From the NCBI GenBank assembly GCA_004431415.1, contig QPMI01000416.1, positions 310,001 through 374,000 of the forward strand: a stretch of 64,000 bases of DNA. Direction: 5' to 3'. A program made the position numbers and the translations under genes. The notes under the pieces are model-generated. The model did no database searches and was not told the DNA's origin. It was given only the letters and a program-made list of their open reading frames with translations. The stretch is from Cyanophora paradoxa. Taxonomy: Eukaryota > Glaucocystophyceae > Cyanophorales > Cyanophoraceae. Shown piece after piece: positions 17,806 through 30,052 of the stretch (positions are counted from its first letter, which is position 1; each line of letters begins with the position of its first letter).

Positions 17806-20800
17806 TTAACGGTCGACCACGGCCGCGGCCTGGAGGTCCTTTCCGAAGTCGATCAAAGCAACGAGCATCGTGGCTTCAAAAGAGGTGGCCGTTTTCAGCT
17901 TCGTGTAGTCGCCAAAGACTTCCTCAATCTTATTGAGAATCTACCGTCCCCCCCACGCGTTAGAGCTCTATATATATATGTACCTGGATCTTCGGCGATG
18001 TTTTCAAATTTATTATTAAAGCCGGTGCCAAACCTTTGTTATTGCGGCATCAATTTGGGTGGTGTTGGCGCCCGAATGCCCTTGTCCACAGTCTCCAGGG
18101 CCTTGTGGCAATTATGTGTCCGATCCGCCAGACGTGAGCACTACATTGGAAAGCAAGCGATCGCGAAGGAGACGGGATTCGGACCTTCGCAGTGGAGTTC
18201 CTGTTCACAAACAGCGCAGCTCCACCTACCGCGGTACAATCCATCATCGATATCCGGGAGGGCAGCTCACGATTAGCGGCCACGATCATGAGATTTCGCA
18301 GTGATTGTGTTTCGAATTTGCCGCACCAGCAAGGATGCTGTGGATAGCGGTTGTCAGGTAGCCCGGGACTCCGAAGGCCTGATGATGGGGAGCTCAAACT
18401 TGGCTCGCATGCGCAAAATTGAATTTTAAAACCGTCGACGGACCGCGATGCCGACGAAAATGAAAATAAAGAAGAAAAACAGGAAGAGACAACTTTCATA
18501 CAACAGCCCAACGTCGCTCAACCTTTAGGGGGAGTCAATTTGCAACATTTGCCTGTACATGTCACGCATATATTTAAGTACATGCGCTCGGGTGCGTACG
18601 CACGAGCATCGCTCTTGCATGGCGAAAATTCGAACAATCATCCCGACCTTCCCATAATTGAACTTCGTCAGCATCTTCTGGATGCTTTCCTTTGCTCCCT
18701 GAATGTTTGCATGCTCGCCGCCGGGGGTTGCAGGGGTAAAAGGGAAATTTCCAAACTCCGATTCGCCATCTTGATTAACCTGCTGCGCTTTGCTTGATGT
18801 ATTCGAGTGCGCAATACTAAATAATAACGAGTGAAATGCAAGCGCACGCACGTGATAGGAATTGGCGGGCTCTCGAATGCCTTTGAATGATTCTAGGCCT
18901 TGTTTCCGTGAGCTGGAGCTCGGGTGCGCGACCTCAACGACCATCGTGCTCGCTCCCTCCACCTCCTCGACATGTACATCTTGATTTTCCCGATCGGCGG
19001 TTTCGCTCTCTGGCGCACCTGCCTGCATGCGCAGACCACGACGCGCATGAGAGGCCTGAGGTGGATTCGCGGTTTTCTCTGCCTCGGCCAGGGCTGTCGA
19101 TGCAGAAAAGGTCGGCGCAGCTCAGCGGCTGCAGTAAGCAGCGGAGACATGTGTCCAGCACGGCGAGCGCTAGCGCACCCCGTCTTGAGTTAAAGATTTC
19201 CATTCGAACGGCCTGAATGAGACGCTGTTGAGCAGCGGTACGAGCCTGCATCTGAAGGCGGCTCTCCACGTATTTCATAAACTCGATATTCTGCTTGTGG
19301 TCTGGAAAGCGATCGTATTCAGGGATTGCTTATTAGCAGTGTAGGTCGAATAGCAAGCAGATCTAGGCATTCGTAATCTAGATCACAGGCGCTGACCCTT
19401 CAGCGAAGTGAGCGCCTTCTTCACGTCTCTGATCTCTTCGATCAACTCCGTGAAAGCGGCGCGCGCTTTGTTGATCTCGGAAGAAAGCTGGGCGCCAAGA
19501 CGTTTGAGGAACTTCCACAACCTCCAGACGTGTCCCAGAAACGATACTATAGCTGCGCACGTGCACGTGCACGTGTCGCATGTTCAGCTCCAAATGTACA
19601 GCGAGACGTACGCAAATAATAGAGATATTAACAATATTAATGCATACCCACGCAAATCGGTATGACACGCTCTGGCTTGAGAATAACGCCTACGTTATGT
19701 TACGTGAGATATAGAGCCACAATGAAAATTATTATCTTAGATCAATGAAAATTATGTAATCACCAAGTGAGACCCATAATATCGTCACGCTAGTCCCGAC
19801 GAGGGACGCAATCGCAAAGATGACCCAGAAGGAGAGCGCGACCGAGAACACGAATTTCAGCCACCACAAAAGTCTCCCATCCATCGGGATGCTGTCATCT
19901 TGGATGGCCGACTTGTCGTGAGCAGCGCCAATTCTGTTGATACGATTCACCAGGTTTTGAGTCCATTCCTTGTTGTGGAAATAATACATGCACAATGAGA
20001 ACTGCGATCACGATTGCGTCAAGCTCTGTACACGTAATAAATTTATTTCCAGCCGCAGCACAAAGAGCCTACCCCGTTCAGAATGTAGACGGCTACGGCC
20101 CAGCGCGAAGCGACAACAAAATACCTCGAGTGCTCGCTCGGGTCATCGCGAGAATCGAAGTCGAATTCCCTTCGCGTCACGCTGTAACCCCAAGACGCCA
20201 CGAGAACAGGCAACGTGGGGATAACAATGACGCAGAGGTGCAACGCGAAAGACATTATGTCAAGCTTCCATAGACGGGGGCTGGTCGCGTAGGTCAGGAA
20301 CTTGTCTTGCGTGGTTTCGTAGCGTGGTACCGGCGGCGGCTGCGTTTGCCTCACCGGATCCATGTTAGCTGCGTCCCGCATCTCCCTCTCTTGCTTCGAC
20401 TTCTGCTGCTCCTTTTCGAGAGCTTCCTTTCTCTGCTCCTCGGACAACAGAGGCTGGTCCGGATCCTCGTCATTCCGGTTTAGACCAATGAGCAGGGCCT
20501 CCACGCGCTGAGCATGCTGAATGCCGGACTCGCGCTCCGCTTGACGCTCTTTGCGCTTCGCATCTCGCTGCATGCTATCGAGGCAGAGGCTGACATCGAT
20601 GAGCAAGAACAGCCGTGTCGTATCGCACATGCTCGCGAAGCGCTCCACCTGCAAGTTAAACCAGTACTGCAGTTTGGAGCCGAGAGTCGCAGTTGGAAGA
20701 ACTCCGCCATTCATCTTCTTCGCCTGTTCTGCAAGGCTTCTCAGCCACTCTTCGACGAGGGTTTCGCGGTCCTTGAAATTTAACAACGCCAGGCCCTTGT

Positions 20801-23800
20801 CAGCATGATCCGCTGTGCGTTTTGGATTGGGATGATTGTGATGTTCATGATGGGCTGAATCCACGGCCGGAGCTTGGTCGGCATCTGTGGCTAAGGCTGG
20901 AGCCTGGGTATAAGCTGGCCGGAGTGCAGGCGCCTGCTCTGAGGTGGCTGCTAGCTCTGCATGCGGCAGCTCCAGCGGGGCCAGTGATGCGGGAGCTGCG
21001 ACTTCGAATTCTTCTATAGCTATGTCGTCCGAGCTTTCGTTGGCGGTCTGGCCCTCCGCTGCAGCTTCGGAGACGATCGCGATCCGCCCGTCACCTTTGC
21101 CGTCATCAATATTAATGAGGGGCTTCATTTCGTCGCCATCCGCGTCCGACGCCGATTTCTTGGAGAACACCGAAGCGTGGGGAGCAGGGGGCTGCGTTGG
21201 CGGCGACTGCTCCTGCTGTTGGTGGTATTTGAGCGGTGCAGCTGAAGATGCGGGTCGCGACTGTTCACGCATATGCTCGCGAATTTGCTCTGGACTTGTC
21301 TCTTTCAGAGTGTGCATGATGCGATTGGCGTCTTGAATTAGCGTCTTGCTAACGCTCGACAAGCCCCTGGAAATTTAACGCGTATGATGATCAGGCGAAG
21401 AAGAACTCGAAGAAGCGAGCACATTAATATATAATTATAAAATTTAAAAAAACGACTTGCTTGTACGCGACGGAAGTGATGATGCAGAACATGATGAGGG
21501 CCAGAATGGCGGTGAGAGCCAGTAAAGTGCTGAAGACGTATGTCTCATTAGAAACCGTCGACAGGGGCACAGGACGCCAGACCGCCTCCACAGTCTCCCG
21601 TGTCCCCTCGTTTCGCACGGTCTGTGTCTCCAGCTGGCGGTTGGGCGGGGTGTAAATGAACCAGTTTCGCGGATTTCCGAGTGCCTGAAAAGGATATATA
21701 TAGTGCAAATATCAGCTTATCATGACAGGGAGCGGTTTTTCTTTAAAATTTAGATGCGCACATTTACGAGGAGCCGAAATAGACCAGACGTTCCTGGATT
21801 GTTAACATCGGTGTAGGTTGGCGACTTCCACGCCCAAGTCGGGCAAGGGGGTGACAGCGTGACCGGGAGCCGAAGCCGTGTCGGAAACAGCAAGCCACCA
21901 GTCATCAGAACAAGGTACTCCGGTCTGATAAGCTACGACGTGCACGTTTAAGGATATCGATTGTGCTTCCACAAAGCGCGATCAGATTCCAGATCTCAGT
22001 CGCGCTCACCTCGTACATGATGTTGCTGACCATCAACCACTGGCCCTCGTTCTGCGCCTGGTCCCTGTTAATGAAGTGGACGTAGTCCGCCGGCAAGGTG
22101 AACTGCGTGGGGGATTCCCGGTAGAATTCCTGCCGGAGCGACTCAAGCTGAGAGTCCGTCAAGGCGAGGCCGGTTGGAAGGCTGTTGGCGCCGTCAACGA
22201 GGTTCCGTCTGATGACAAACGGCACCGCTGAATTCTGCGATTGAAATCGAATGGAGGCGAGAGTTGCAATATCGATCAGAGATAAATGAGTACCTGCAGC
22301 TGAAACAGATCTCCTACGTACGCGCTGCGAGAAGTGGCGTCGTACTTCAGCCGAGCCTCGAGCTGCACGAACGCAACGTCCGTTTCGAGCTCGATCTGCG
22401 TGCTGGCTGCGGCGACCGCTGTAGTCACGGTTGCGTTCTTTACGTCGAAACAGAGGGCGAAGTTGGTGTTGTTCCGCATTGAAGGGAGAATGCCGGCACA
22501 CAAGAGCGTGAGCGTTCCGAGAAAATCCGTCCGGCGAGTCACAACCTCCGCAACAGTGGACTCCAGGCGCGTGCAGTTCGACTGTCCAATGGCCCACAGT
22601 CCGGGACGGATCGAAGACTTGTGTTCCACGCGGTCTGCAAAGAAGCAGGTCCCGCCTCCTTGTGGGGCTGAAAAGCCGAGGTTGTTGTTGGAGATGACGG
22701 CGCAGTAGGGTTCGGGCTGCCAGAGATGGAAGCGGCCAGAGCTGAGCCTTGCGGTCGTTCTTGCCAAAGGAGCCGTCGTTGTCACCGAGATCTGACTCCG
22801 TCCTTTGTCGACGACGCTTAGCTCCGAAGCGTTGTAGCAGCCAAGGGTCACGTGGAGGTCGGGACCTGGAAATTGAGTCACGCGTGAGAAGGTCACGCGT
22901 ATAAATGCATATGGTTGGATGCTGCAGATTGCAGCCACCTTGCAGAGTGAGCCCCGAATCTTCATAGAACTGCATTGACCTGGCACCGGACATGCACGCG
23001 TCTCCTTCCTGAAGCACTGAAGTCCCCGGTAGCCCCGTGCGGTCGCCCAGGCTTGGATCCGAGATAATGGAAATCGATGGGAACGCCCCGTCGGCCGTGA
23101 TGCTGATGCGACATCCCCACTCGGAGAAATCGCTGGGCCCTGTTAAATCCTTCTTGTTCTTCTTGCGACTATTCTGTACAAGTGTAAACAGGTATTTGAG
23201 AGGAGGGCCGAACAAGAAAAGGAGTAATTATCGGGCCGTAGAAGCTTTAAGCGCATACCTTGACGAGGAAAGTGTTATCGCCCCTCGCGTATGATCCGAA
23301 AGACATCACTTCTTTGATGGGCCACTGTCCTGTGTGGTATTCTGCACACACTCTGACCTTCGAAGCCCGGCCGAGCAGAGGATTCCAAGGCTGCTTCTTG
23401 AATGTGATCTGGCAGTTGTCCGATTGGACAGTGATTCGACGGGAAACATCCACGTTCTCGCAGAATTCGGGCTTTCCGGTCTCATTGATCGCGGAGATAA
23501 CATACAGCTGCGAACTCGAATCACACATCACTTTGAACATGTTGTGATTACCTATACTGGATAATAGTGGATATGGCGCGATTAATATTGCGCATGCGCA
23601 TGCGAAGGGCTAGGCTTACAACCAGAATGGCTGTAATCACTGCGCTCACAGGCAAAATCATTGAATATTAATGGGGCTCGTCAGTGATCATGGAATAAAC
23701 ATATGCATGTATAGCTAAAAGCTATAGGGAGCTCGAGCGAACCGGCCGCAACGATTCTCCGGGGCTCGCCGAATCGAGTGAGCAGGTCCTTGTCCAAGGT

Positions 23801-24234
23801 CCGTAAGAGCACATCTGATCGCTGGCTGTAGATCTCCTCCCGTTCTCGCAGGTATTCGAGCAGTTCTGCGATTGATATACACACGTAAGATGCCCACACT
23901 GACATATGCATGCGCAGTTTAATCCAACTTGCGCGCATGCGCAGTTAACGTTACCTTCTGTGATCTCCGGCTGCTTAAGCTTGCTCGTCCGCGCCGGCGC
24001 AGCTGGTCGCGAGCTGACGGCGCCGGCAAGCTTGCTCGAGCTCGGCGTGTCAGATGCTTTCGTTTGGTCAGTGTGCGGCTCCTGGTCGGTCGCAAGCCAT
24101 GCTGCAGCTGGAGCGACCAGCCTCATCGATCGGGCACTTACACCAGCTGGCGGCGGGCGCACACGCATGCTTTCGGATCCGCCCACAGCTAGATCAAGAG
24201 GCGCAGGCGTTGCATGTGTAGCGGCAGGCGGCAT
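17806..24234 (-). CDS. Multi-exon membrane protein with large ectodomain, family not recognised
   Basis: Start ATG at 24234. An early short hydrophobic segment (IVAAVITAIL, joined across exons ending 23743 and 23620) is followed by an ectodomain in exons at 23540-23250, 23180-22985, 22870-22290 and 22236-22010, with many Cys and N-x-S/T sites. Next come a membrane segment (TLLALTAILALIMFCIITSV, about 21530), a long acidic/Gln-rich cytosolic exon (21362-20073), membrane segments at 20240-20073 and 19970-19745, and a coiled-coil exon at about 19550-19390 joining one at 19290-19190. The last exon, 17940-17806, reads IEEVFGDYTKLKTATSFEAT and stops at TAA. Exons between 18.6 and 17.95 kb are unresolved, so the 3' end may belong to a separate gene. 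It may be a receptor or channel-like protein. One exon is duplicated at 10235-10817. Confidence 0.55.
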
Positions 24235-24544
24235 TGATGCTGCTTTCGCGGGCGAATTTGAAGATATCGATTCTGATCAGGGCCGGCCGCCGGCCGGGGG
24301 ATATCTTTCCCTCGTGGCCTCGCTGCGCGCGCGAACGTATCCAGCACCGGCCTAGGGACTGCGCGCGATCCGATGATCGAGCTCGAGGCATCGACGGTAC
24401 TGCATCACAGACTCACAGTAGCAGTATACGTAGCAGATTCACAGGTACTGTGACGTCGACACTGTCACTGACTCACTGTGGCAGTACTAGTAGCAGCTCA
24501 TGATCCGATGATCACTGACTCGATTCTGAGTCATGATCAGCGGC

Positions 24545-24808
24545 TACCGTAGACGACTTAAATACCGCGCCACATATTACCGCGTTCTAAAATTTCGGCG
24601 CCGGTAGGCGCTTTAGCGCGGCATCAAATTAGCGCGTTTTCATCAATTTGGGGTACGGCCCATAATACAAAAGTGTTATAATTAGCAAATCTAAGCAAAT
24701 TAAAAGACAATTACCGCGCTACCAAATTACCGCGTTATAAACATTTTGAGCGCGGTAATTTGGTAGCGCAGTAGTTAAGTCAGCGCGGTATATAAGTCGT
24801 CTACGGTA
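24545..24808. mobile_element. MITE-like element 1 with 26-bp terminal inverted repeats
   Basis: The left end taccgtagacgacttaaata (continuing ccgcgc) at 24545-24570 matches the right end 24783-24808 in reverse complement with one mismatch. TA lies at each outer edge, consistent with a TA target duplication as made by Tc1/mariner-type transposases. The interior has repeated ATTACCGCG words and no ORF. It is non-autonomous. Confidence 0.85.
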
Positions 24809-24959
24809 CTACGTATACGCCGGGCCGTCGACGTCGCCGGCTAGGCAGTGGTACTTACGTTAGTGCACGTGGTTGGCTGTAGTAGCAATAGGCAGTGTAT
24901 TAGGCACTACTCAGTGATTATAGCTAGGCACTGTAGTAAGCAGTGGACCAGTGCTGTAG

Positions 24960-25190
24960 ATCCACAAATTAAGTTAGGCGTCGCTTTTCATAGACAAACT
25001 TTGCCCATCCGTCGTGATAGACGTTCACAAAGATAGACGCCGTGACGAGCTGCGGGTCGCTCCATACAAGCGTTACTAGTACTATGGCATACCCCCTTCA
25101 GGGACAGTTAGACGAGGATTAAGTTAGACGAATGGGTGAACTCGTCTATCCGCGCCTAACTTTGTCGGCGCCTAACTTTAATTTGTGGAT
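24960..25190. mobile_element. MITE-like element 2 with ~21-bp terminal inverted repeats
   Basis: The left end atccacaaattaagttaggc at 24960-24979 and the right end 25169-25190 are reverse complements apart from one inserted A. The interior is AT-rich with internal repeats of AAGTTAG and TAGACG and no gene. It sits 150 bp from element 1 but has unrelated ends, so it is a second family. Flanking duplication is unclear. Confidence 0.8.
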
Positions 25191-26877
25191 TCACAGTGGT
25201 AGCCAGCCCTGAGTGTACTAGCCACTGGTAGGCAGTATATAGTACCGTAGTACTAGGCACACTACTAGCTATAGGCAGTGTACATGTACTAGGCACTGCA
25301 TGCGCGGAGGCTGTGCACTCAGTCACTGCACTGTGCACTCTGCCACGGTCACGGGTGGCAGGCACTGGCAGCGGCCGGGCGCGGCGCCGGCAGGCTCGCC
25401 CGGGCACCGGCGGGCAGCCACTGGGCCACAACTTGCCAAGTTAACTTAGTAACGACGAGTCGACGACAACTTAACGTTGGCCCATAAGCTAGCTACTAGC
25501 CTAGTAGGCTACCAGGGTATACTGTAAATCAACTGCCCATTAACACTAAATCAAAACTGTGACAGCCCTCCGTAGATTTAGATTTAGAAAATCACGAAAA
25601 TAATTAAAGGAGATCATGCCATGATGATTCATGATCAGAACTTTGTCGAGGGCCCGAGGCTAATAATAAGAACTGTTGAGTTCAGAATAAAACTATCATT
25701 TGGGGTATTACTAAAACTATAAGTGCCCACTTGCTGAAAATCGACAAGACACTTTCCGAATCGGCGAATTGCATGCATTCAATGCCATGATGATTCCAGC
25801 GGAATCCAGCCGGCTTGAATCGGAAGATTCGGAAGATTGAATCGTTTCGGAAACATGAATCGCAAAGAATCGGTCGGTTCGTTTATAAATGCGGGAGGTC
25901 CGAACCGTTGAACTGTGAGCAGGAAGTTCCAGCCAGCAACTTCCAGGAACTCCAACTTACCGGCTACCGCCGAGTTACCGCCGAGTCGGCGCCGACTTAC
26001 CGGTAGTCTCCATTGACTCTCCAAGGCTCCGAAGTTACAGAGAGTCCGAACTAGTACTCATGATCGGATCACTGCCATCCGATTCACTGGCTCGTGCCAG
26101 CCTCGTGGGCCGTGGCTTAAGCCACATAGGAACTTAGTAGGACGTTTTAGTAGGAACGTTAACACTGTCCGAAGTGACTCCGAACACATGCGCGATTTAC
26201 TGGTCGTTTCGGTTTACGTTGTTGAGGCCCCACTTGAGGGATATGGATCTTTTACAATTGGTTACCATGAACCTACCAATACTAATGGGCCAACACGAAA
26301 ACAATTTTGAGAAACCCTCATATGCATGGCCATTGGCCACGGCCCACGGGCCACGGCCCACGGGCCACGGGGCCCCAGTGCCGCCCCACCACGTCCCTCC
26401 CTGCACGTATGATGCTGTATCATAGTATGAACTTCTGAACTTCCAAGTTTCTAGCTGCCTCCGAGGCTCAGCCTGCCTGGCCGGGCTGGCCCTGCTATCT
26501 GCCGCAATGCAGCTGCATGCGCACCTGTGCACCTGCGTCGGCTATGGTTAGGATGAGGGTCGATGTCGATCTACTGAACGTTGCAGCTATCAATATTGGC
26601 ATAGAAAACGAATTCCGCCCTCACTCAACTGCCCTCACGCGTTTGGTTCGCAAGCATTGCATTCATAAGAGCCTGGAGGCCCGGGTCACTAAGTACAAAA
26701 GCAAATACCGGGGGTACACACGAAAAAGCTCTGCTCCTGAGGGGCGGGAAGAGTGGGGATCGGGGGCAAAACGCGCGCATCGACGAGGGAAAGCGGGCCG
26801 AGGAAAAAGAAGAGGAGGTAGAGGGGCGAGGGCGGGTAGCCGTGAGGGTAGGGACGGAGGGGTACGGGGGTACAACG
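25191..26877. other. Intergenic, no supported gene
   Basis: GC-variable sequence with short repeats of GTACTAGGCACTG type (25.2-25.3 kb) and a small tandem array of CACGGCCCACGGGC near 26340-26370. The short ORFs have no splice context or family motifs. Confidence 0.5.
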
Positions 26878-28179
26878 CTACTTCGGGGGGTTCCGGACGC
26901 GGAGGCCGAGCCCGAGGCGGCGGAGGGCCTCGGGGGAGGGGTCCATGAATTCCGAGGGGGTAGCGGGGCCCGAGCCGGCCGGCTTGGAGCCGCCGCCGGC
27001 CCCGGAGCCGCTACCCGTCCGCTTGAGCTCCCCCTCCTCCTTCTTCTTGTGGCTACCCCCCTCCTTGGGGGTACCCGCCACCTTGCCCTTGTCGCCGCTG
27101 GCGCCGCCGCTGACGGCGCCGCCGCCGCCGGCCTTGTGCGAGTGCTGCGCCGAGGCGGGCCCGGGGCCCCTGGCGCTGCCTCCGGGACCCGAGCCGCCGC
27201 CGGCGCCGCCGACGCCGCCGGGCGTCCGCGCCGGCGGCGGGGCGCCCTTCTCGAGCTTGACGGCCACCCTGCCCTCGCTGCCGGCCGAGGGCCGACGCTC
27301 CCTCCGAGGCGGCGCGTCCATATCGACGTCCGACTCCGTCGCCGCGCTGTCCGAGGCGGCGGCCGCTGCGGCCGCCGCCGCCGCTGCCGCCGCCGCCGCG
27401 GCCTTCTTGGGCGGGGGCGGCGCCGGCGGCTTCGTTCGGTACGCCGCCGAGCGGATCGGGATCACGACGCCTTGCTCCCTGCACCCGAGGATCAGCTGCA
27501 GGCCGGCCGGGCGGGCGCCGTACCCCCTCCCCGGGGCTCCGAGAAGGAGGAGGGGGGTACGCACGTGAGGAACGTGACGGCGCGGCGGGCGGCGCGCCAC
27601 GCGGCCTCGAGGGACGTGGCGGAGCCTGCGGAGACGGCGGGATCGTTGTACCCCAGCCGGGGCGACCCCTCGCCCCCCTCGAAGAGCGCCTGGTACCAGC
27701 CCTCGCCCGCGTAGTCTGCGGGGGCGGGCGACCGGGCGAGCGAGCGGTCAATCTCAGATAAGGAGCGAGAAGAAGGGAGGGGAGGGCGGGGCGGGCGGAC
27801 CGGCGGCGGGGCGGTAGAGCTCGGAGGCGGAGGGGGCGTGGCGGCCGCGGAGGGTGAGGATGAGGCGGTCGCGCGAGCGGGCCGCCTCGGCGCCCGTGAC
27901 CGCCTTGCAGCGGACCGTGACGCCCCGCCAGTGCAGCGTCGCCTCGTAGAGCCCGTTGGGCAGCGTCGCGAGGCCGGGCGCCATCGGGCGGCCGGCCTCG
28001 TCGGCCGCCGGCTCCCGCCGGGGCGAGGGCGGGGGCGAGCTCGCGGGGCTCGGGAGCTCGCCGGCGATGGGCTCCGCGGCGGCCGCCGGCATGCGCCCTG
28101 CGCGCTCGCCGAGGCGAGCTCGATGAGGGCCACGGTGTCGGCCACCTGCGGCGAGCGCGGCCGCGCCTTCTTCGCCCGC

Positions 28180-28215
<36 letters not shown>

Positions 28216-30019
28216 ATGCGGCCGCCGCGGAGACGACGCCGCCAGAGGCGCCGGCCCGCCCAGCGCCGCCCGCAGCGCGCCGGCGTCGACCGCCGGCGGG
28301 CGGAGGGCGGCGGCGGAGGCGGAGGAGACTCCCGAGCGGCCAGCGCCGGCCGAGGAGGAGGAGGACGGGGGCGGTCCGAGCGGGAGCACGGCCCGCGCGG
28401 GGACTGGGAGGGGGCCGAGGCCGAGGCCCTGCGGGCCGCGGCCGCTGCTCCCCGGCGGGGCCGAGGGCCCGCGGCCGTAGGGGTCTTGGCGGGTCGTGCC
28501 GAGGGCGGGGCGGAGGAGGGGCCGGCCCCCGCCGGGGAGAGGGCCGGGAGGGCAGGTGACGAGGCGGGAGGGGCCCGCCCCGGGCCGGGGGCCGCGCCGG
28601 CGCCGGCGCCGGCCGGGGCCCGGCCGGAGGAGGCGGGGAGGGGTACGGGCTCCGCGTCCTCCTCCTCCTCGTCGGCCCGCCGCGGCCGCGGGCGCTGCCA
28701 GAGCGCTCGCCGTCGCCGCGGGCGCTCGAGTTGCCGCCGCGGGGCCCGCCGCGCGCGCGCTGCCGGCGGCGCCGGATGGGGATCGCGCTGTACTTCTCCA
28801 TGAAGGCCAGCGCCCGCTCCTTGGCCCGGTTCGTCGCCGCCATGTCCTGCCCGCCGTACCCCTCCGGGTCCCGCCAGCCCAGCACCGGCGCGCTCCCGTC
28901 CGCCGCGAACAGCACCTCGTACCACATCTGCGCGCGCGAGCGAGCGTACCCCCAGGTCAGCGAAGGAGGAGAAGAAGGGCGGAGGAGGGAAGTGACCTCG
29001 GCCTGGTAGTCGGCGAGGGGGCAGTTGAGGCCGGAGTTCGTGGCGTCGGGGAGGCCCCAGAGGCCGATGAGGAGGCGGTCGTAGATGCGCGCCGCGTCCG
29101 CCGGCGTCCGCACGGTCGGGCTGTAGATCGACGTGCCCCGCCAGTCCACGCGTGCACGGAAGCCCGTCCCGTTGCGGAAGACGCCCTTCGGCAGCGGCTC
29201 CGGCGTCCGCAGGTCCCTCCGGATCCGCTTCCGCGGCCGCCGCGGCCGCCCCGAGCCGCCGGCGCTGCCGCTCCCCGCCGGCCCCGCGTTCTCGTCGTCT
29301 GTGGGCGCGCGTGCGGGTCAGACGGGCCTCGGGAAGGATAGGCGAGGCGGGGCGCCGCACCGGTGTAGTCGCCGTCGCTGCCGCTGCCGTCGCCGTCGTC
29401 GCTGTAGTCGCCGTCGCCGCTGGGGCTCTGCCACGAGGGCGGCCGGGCGCTCCCCGGCGGCTCCGAGCGCCGCGCGCTTGCCGGCGTCCCCGCAGCCGAC
29501 GAGCGCATCGAGAAGAGCGACTCGGCGATGGTGACCGGGTCGAACTCGCCCGTGCGCGGCCGCGTCGGCTGCTGCTCCGGCGTCGCCCCCGGCTCGCCCC
29601 CGATCGTCAGCGTCAGCGGCGTCTCGACCGGCCGCCGCGCCCGCACGCCCCGCCGGGGCGCCCCGCGCTGCCGCTGCCGCCCGGCGCGGCCCCGCCGGCG
29701 CCGGCGCCGGCGCCGGCCGCCCGCTGCTGGAGCGCGGCGTCCGGGCTGCGGAGCGCCCCGAGGGGACGGCGCAGGCGAGAAGCGGCCGGCGGCCGCCGCC
29801 GCGGGGCTCCGGACGGGCGCGGCGGGGCCGGCGGCGCCGCCCGGGACGTCGAGGGCGGCGAGGGCCGAGTGGGAGGATGAGGCGGAGAGGGAGCCGCGCT
29901 GCGGGGGCGAGCCCGGCGGCTCCGCCTTGACCGACACCGCCGCCTCGGCCCGGATCGCCGCCAGCTGCTCGTCCCGCTCACGTACCCGTCCTCCTCCCGC
30001 CACGGCCGCCCGCGGCGGT

Positions 30020-30052
<33 letters not shown>

